Source of the DNA: Croceimicrobium sp963974215
GTDB taxonomy: Bacteria > Bacteroidota > Bacteroidia > Flavobacteriales > Schleiferiaceae
Reading direction: 5' to 3'
DNA: 64,000 nucleotides
NCBI GenBank assembly: GCA_963974215.1
Contig: CAXBBL010000001.1
Span: forward strand, 1-64,000
Shown here: positions 61,649 through 64,000 of the stretch, one piece after another
Numbering within the stretch: the first letter of the stretch is position 1
Layout: the number at the start of each line of letters is the position of its first letter
The notes under the pieces: model-generated
What the model saw: the letters and a program-made list of their open reading frames with translations, nothing else
Database searches by the model: none
Told to the model about the DNA's origin: nothing
Position numbers and translations under genes: made by a program

Positions 61649-61665
61649 AGTATATTTATATGGCA

Positions 61666-61673
61666 CAAAACTA
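61666..61673 (-). promoter_or_regulatory. -7 box (TAGTTTTG) of purD
   Basis: Exact TAnnTTTG on the minus strand, 17 nt before the purD ATG at 61648. It overlaps the ATG at 61666, which is therefore not a start. Confidence 0.6.
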
Positions 61674-61767
61674 AGGTTAATATCGGCAGAAGGCTAGCAA
61701 AAAGTAAAGCTTAAAAGTGTTTACGCGACACTCTTTATTAAAAAGGGCTTTCGATAAATAAAAAAAC

Positions 61768-61775
61768 TACTTTTG
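61768..61775 (+). promoter_or_regulatory. -7 box (TACTTTTG) of gdhA
   Basis: Exact TAnnTTTG, 23 nt before the ATG at 61799. Confidence 0.6.
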
Positions 61776-61798
61776 CAGGATAATTAATTGACAAAATT

Positions 61799-63154
61799 AT
61801 GTCTGCAAATTACACCTCTCAAATTGACGCATTCATGGACTTGGTGCGTGCTAAAAACAGCCACGAACCTGAGTTCTTACAAGCTGTTCACGAAGTAGCG
61901 GAAGCGATTATTCCATTTATGGAAGAAAACCCTCGTTATAAAAATCATAAAATTTTAGAGCGCATCGTAGAACCCGAGCGCGTAATCATGTTTAGAGTGC
62001 CTTGGTTAGATGACGAAGGAAACACGCAAATAAATAGAGGCTATAGAGTTGAGTTTAACTCAGCGATTGGACCCTATAAAGGAGGATTGAGGTTTCATCC
62101 TTCGGTAAACTTATCGATTCTTAAGTTTTTAGGTTTCGAGCAAATTTTCAAAAACTCCTTAACTACTCTTCCTATCGGTGGTGGTAAAGGTGGTTCTGAC
62201 TTCGATCCAAAAGGAAAGTCAGACAATGAAGTAATGAAATTTTGCCAATCCTTTATGACTGAGCTTTCTCGCCACATTGGTCCTGATACAGATGTACCTG
62301 CGGGTGACATAGGTGTAGGTGGCCGCGAGATTGGTTTTATGTTTGGTCAGTACAAACGTATTCGCAATGAGTTTACTGGTGTACTTACTGGTAAAGGTCT
62401 AAACTGGGGCGGTTCTTTAATTCGCCCTGAAGCCACTGGTTTTGGTGCTGTTTACTTTACAGCCGAAATGTTAAAGACCAAAGGCGAAAGCTTAGAAGGT
62501 AAAAACGTAGTGATTTCAGGTAGCGGAAACGTAGCACAATTTGCTTGCGCCAAGGTTATCGAATTAGGCGGTAATGCTCTTACGCTATCTGACTCGTCAG
62601 GATTTATTCACGCTGCCAATGGTATCACGGAAGAAATTCTTGCTTTTGTGATGGACCTTAAAAATGTTCGTCGCGGACGTATTAGCGAAGTAGCTGATAA
62701 ATTTGACAGTGTTAGTTTCCACGCAGGTGAAAAACCATGGGGAACTAAATGTGATATCGCTTTACCTTGTGCAACTCAAAATGAGTTAGACGAAGCCGCT
62801 GCCAAAAGCTTAGTTGCCAATGGTATTAGTGCTGTTGCAGAAGGAGCCAACATGCCTTGTACTCCAGAAGCAGTTACCGTATTCCAAAGTAATAAAATTC
62901 AGTTCGCTCCTGGTAAAGCTGCCAATGCTGGTGGGGTAGCAACTTCCGCTTTGGAAATGGCTCAAAACAGCATGCGTTTAAACTGGACGGCCGAAGAAGT
63001 AGACGCCAAATTACACAGCATTATGGAAAACATCCACGCTAATGCTCACAAATACGGCGCTAATGCAGATGGCTATATTGACTATGTAAAAGGTGCTAAC
63101 ATTGCTGGTTTCGTAAAAGTGGCTGATGCCATGATTGACCAAGGTTTAGTATAA
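61799..63154 (+). CDS. gdhA: NADP-specific glutamate dehydrogenase
   Basis: 451 aa. It makes glutamate from 2-oxoglutarate and ammonium with NADPH, or the reverse. The substrate domain has KGGLRFHPSVN near residue 95, GGGKGGSDFDPKGKSDNEVMKFCQ near 123 (catalytic Lys), and DTDVPAGDIGVGGREIGFMFGQYK near 164; the coenzyme domain has VVISGSGNVAQFACAKVIELGG near 237. Length fits the small hexameric NADP-type enzyme. A strong terminator follows at 63176. Confidence 0.97.
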   Translation: MSANYTSQIDAFMDLVRAKNSHEPEFLQAVHEVAEAIIPFMEENPRYKNHKILERIVEPERVIMFRVPWLDDEGNTQINRGYRVEFNSAIGPYKGGLRFHPSVNLSILKFLGFEQIFKNSLTTLPIGGGKGGSDFDPKGKSDNEVMKFCQSFMTELSRHIGPDTDVPAGDIGVGGREIGFMFGQYKRIRNEFTGVLTGKGLNWGGSLIRPEATGFGAVYFTAEMLKTKGESLEGKNVVISGSGNVAQFACAKVIELGGNALTLSDSSGFIHAANGITEEILAFVMDLKNVRRGRISEVADKFDSVSFHAGEKPWGTKCDIALPCATQNELDEAAAKSLVANGISAVAEGANMPCTPEAVTVFQSNKIQFAPGKAANAGGVATSALEMAQNSMRLNWTAEEVDAKLHSIMENIHANAHKYGANADGYIDYVKGANIAGFVKVADAMIDQGLV

Positions 63155-63175
63155 TCTACCGACTTACAATACCGA

Positions 63176-63207
63176 AGGCCCTCTGTTTACGCAGGGGGCC
63201 TTTTTTT
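63176..63207 (+). terminator. Rho-independent terminator of gdhA
   Basis: AGGCCCTCTG (63176-63185) pairs with CAGGGGGCCT (63192-63201) across a 6-nt loop, followed by TTTTTT. It lies 22 bp after the gdhA stop. Confidence 0.9.
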
Positions 63208-63370
63208 ATAGTTAGAGGCCACAGCCACATAGTTTCTAAAAAATTCATAGCCACGCAGGCCCAGGGATAAATACTCTCGCTTATCAAAACTAGCCGCGGA
63301 GTGGTCTAAAAGCCCACTATTTAAAAGGAGTGCGAAGCCTAATTTTGCATCAAACACCGCTTAAAAAACA

Positions 63371-63398
63371 AAAGCCCCGTGCTTTCGCACGGGGCTTT
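63371..63398 (-). terminator. Rho-independent terminator of the T9SS gene at the window end
   Basis: AAAGCCCCGTGC and GCACGGGGCTTT form a perfect 12-bp stem with a 4-nt TTTC/GAAA loop; on the minus strand the hairpin is followed by TGTTTTTTAA. It lies 25 bp after the stop codon of the minus-strand gene. Confidence 0.9.
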
Positions 63399-63423
63399 CT
63401 AATGAGATCTCTCTCATTTACAC

Positions 63424-64000
63424 CTACTCAATTACTATTTTCTCGCTGTGGCTGCTAGAGCCGTTGCTTACATTAATTAGATAGATACCTTTGGGTAAAG
63501 ACTGCGCATCGATGTGATGTGCACTATGGTTACCATTAAGGTTTAATACTTCAGTGTGCATTATTTGGCCTGCAAGGTTAATGATGTTTAAAGTAGCCTG
63601 AGGTGAATCTAAGCTAAGACGAACATCAAAAGAACCATTAGTTGGGTTAGGGCTAAAGCTGAAAGCATTTAAGCTTGTGTTTTCAGCTAAACCAATACCG
63701 CCTGCACCAAACATTACATCATCGATGTAGAATGTTTTTGGTCCGCCTTGGGTAGCACCATCTGTTCCGAAGTTAGGGAATACAGAAACTACATCATAGG
63801 TTTGAGTCAAATCTAAAGCTGGAGTGTTCGCAGCATTATTAGTGAAATCAAAAGTTAGAGTTTCCCAGGCACTGGCCATAGTGGTAGTAGCAATAGTTTC
63901 TACCGAAATAGCAGCGTCGTTATTGTCTTCTACTTTTAAAAGTACATCAACCCCTGCATCTGGAGACCAAACACGAACGGTCATTGTAGTTTCAGTAGCC
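63424..64000 (-). CDS. 3' part of a secreted T9SS cargo protein (runs off the window)
   Basis: Only the last 192 or so residues are present; the frame stays open to the window edge (ATETTMTVRVWSPDAG), so the ATG at 63984 is not the true start. The visible part is a carbohydrate-binding-like beta-sandwich (VLLKVEDNNDAAISVETIATTTM, WETLTFDFTNN, FYIDDVMFG) and a T9SS type A sorting domain (FSFSPNPTNGSFDVRLSL to SEKIVIE). The type with FYIDD often accompanies secreted beta-glucanases, but the catalytic part is outside the window. Confidence 0.8.
   Translation of the reverse strand, partial: ATETTMTVRVWSPDAGVDVLLKVEDNNDAAISVETIATTTMASAWETLTFDFTNNAANTPALDLTQTYDVVSVFPNFGTDGATQGGPKTFYIDDVMFGAGGIGLAENTSLNAFSFSPNPTNGSFDVRLSLDSPQATLNIINLAGQIMHTEVLNLNGNHSAHHIDAQSLPKGIYLINVSNGSSSHSEKIVIE

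Noticed and set aside
61649..61666. Upstream ATG start for purD
   Set aside because: It overlaps the -7 box and adds six residues before the conserved first strand.
1..64000. rRNA, tRNA, prophage, conjugative or biosynthetic cluster
   Set aside because: No rRNA or tRNA signatures were found by eye, and no integrase, capsid, relaxase, NRPS or PKS genes are present; small tRNAs could still be missed without a covariance search.

Overview
The window is chromosomal DNA from a Bacteroidota member, most likely a marine Flavobacteriales bacterium of the Cryomorphaceae/Schleiferiaceae type; genus is not claimed. The evidence is several secreted proteins with the C-terminal sorting domain of the type IX secretion system (T9SS), a GLPGLI-family protein beside a TonB-type receptor, LruC and HU-CCDC81/SPOR proteins, the DUF6341/DUF6427 pair next to purD, Bacteroidota -7 promoter boxes (TAnnTTTG) before many genes, and almost no Shine-Dalgarno sequences. 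I saw no rRNA, tRNA, CRISPR array, insertion sequence or prophage. Layout: 1-4.2 kb holds a surface lipoprotein esterase, a PKD-domain T9SS protein and a small secreted protein. 4.5-12.3 kb holds an ABC exporter with an apparent CTG start, purF, an ACMSD-type decarboxylase, and prs, the L25 gene and pth. 12.3-14.7 kb is an island with one LruC lipoprotein gene between two copies of a diverged intergenic repeat, with a doubled operator-like dyad upstream and a perfect 17-bp inverted repeat around the downstream copy. 14.7-20.7 kb has two adjacent PPK2 genes, a lipoprotein, a proline-iminopeptidase-like hydrolase, a duplicated GH26-like protein and a SIMPL-like protein. 21-28 kb has a two-gene T9SS operon, a PqqB-like hydrolase, and a tight operon (lipoprotein, DUF3820, CBM9-like) whose last gene is cut by an in-frame TAG. 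28-33 kb has two secreted proteins of unknown function and a TPR histidine kinase with its LuxR-type regulator. 33-39.5 kb has an NAD(P)-binding protein divergent from an EamA transporter (second apparent CTG start), yicC-gmk-nadD, a MepB-like gene behind a terminator-like hairpin, DinB-like and menB, and ssb. 39.6-46 kb has a glycosyltransferase-like protein, a soluble ATPase/ECF sigma/zinc-finger operon, small envelope and redox genes, and a possible papain-like enzyme overlapping a small gene. 46-64 kb has an AddB-like nuclease, a PLP dehydratase, an FAD flavoprotein frameshifted in a T10 run, rlmA, the receptor/GLPGLI pair, dprA with a response regulator, an HU-CCDC81/SPOR protein, a thioesterase, DUF6427/DUF6341, purD, gdhA and the 3' part of another T9SS protein. 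How the genes work together: purF, prs and purD serve purine and PRPP supply, gmk makes GDP, the ACMSD-type enzyme belongs to tryptophan catabolism, nadD makes NAD, menB makes menaquinone, gdhA assimilates ammonium, and the PPK2 pair links polyphosphate to nucleotide pools. The most unusual observations are two genes whose only plausible start is CTG, two genes each disrupted by one small lesion, a family of AGTAGTGAGTA intergenic repeats placed mostly between convergent genes, and the small ATPase/ECF/zinc-finger operon. None is proven to be a new system.
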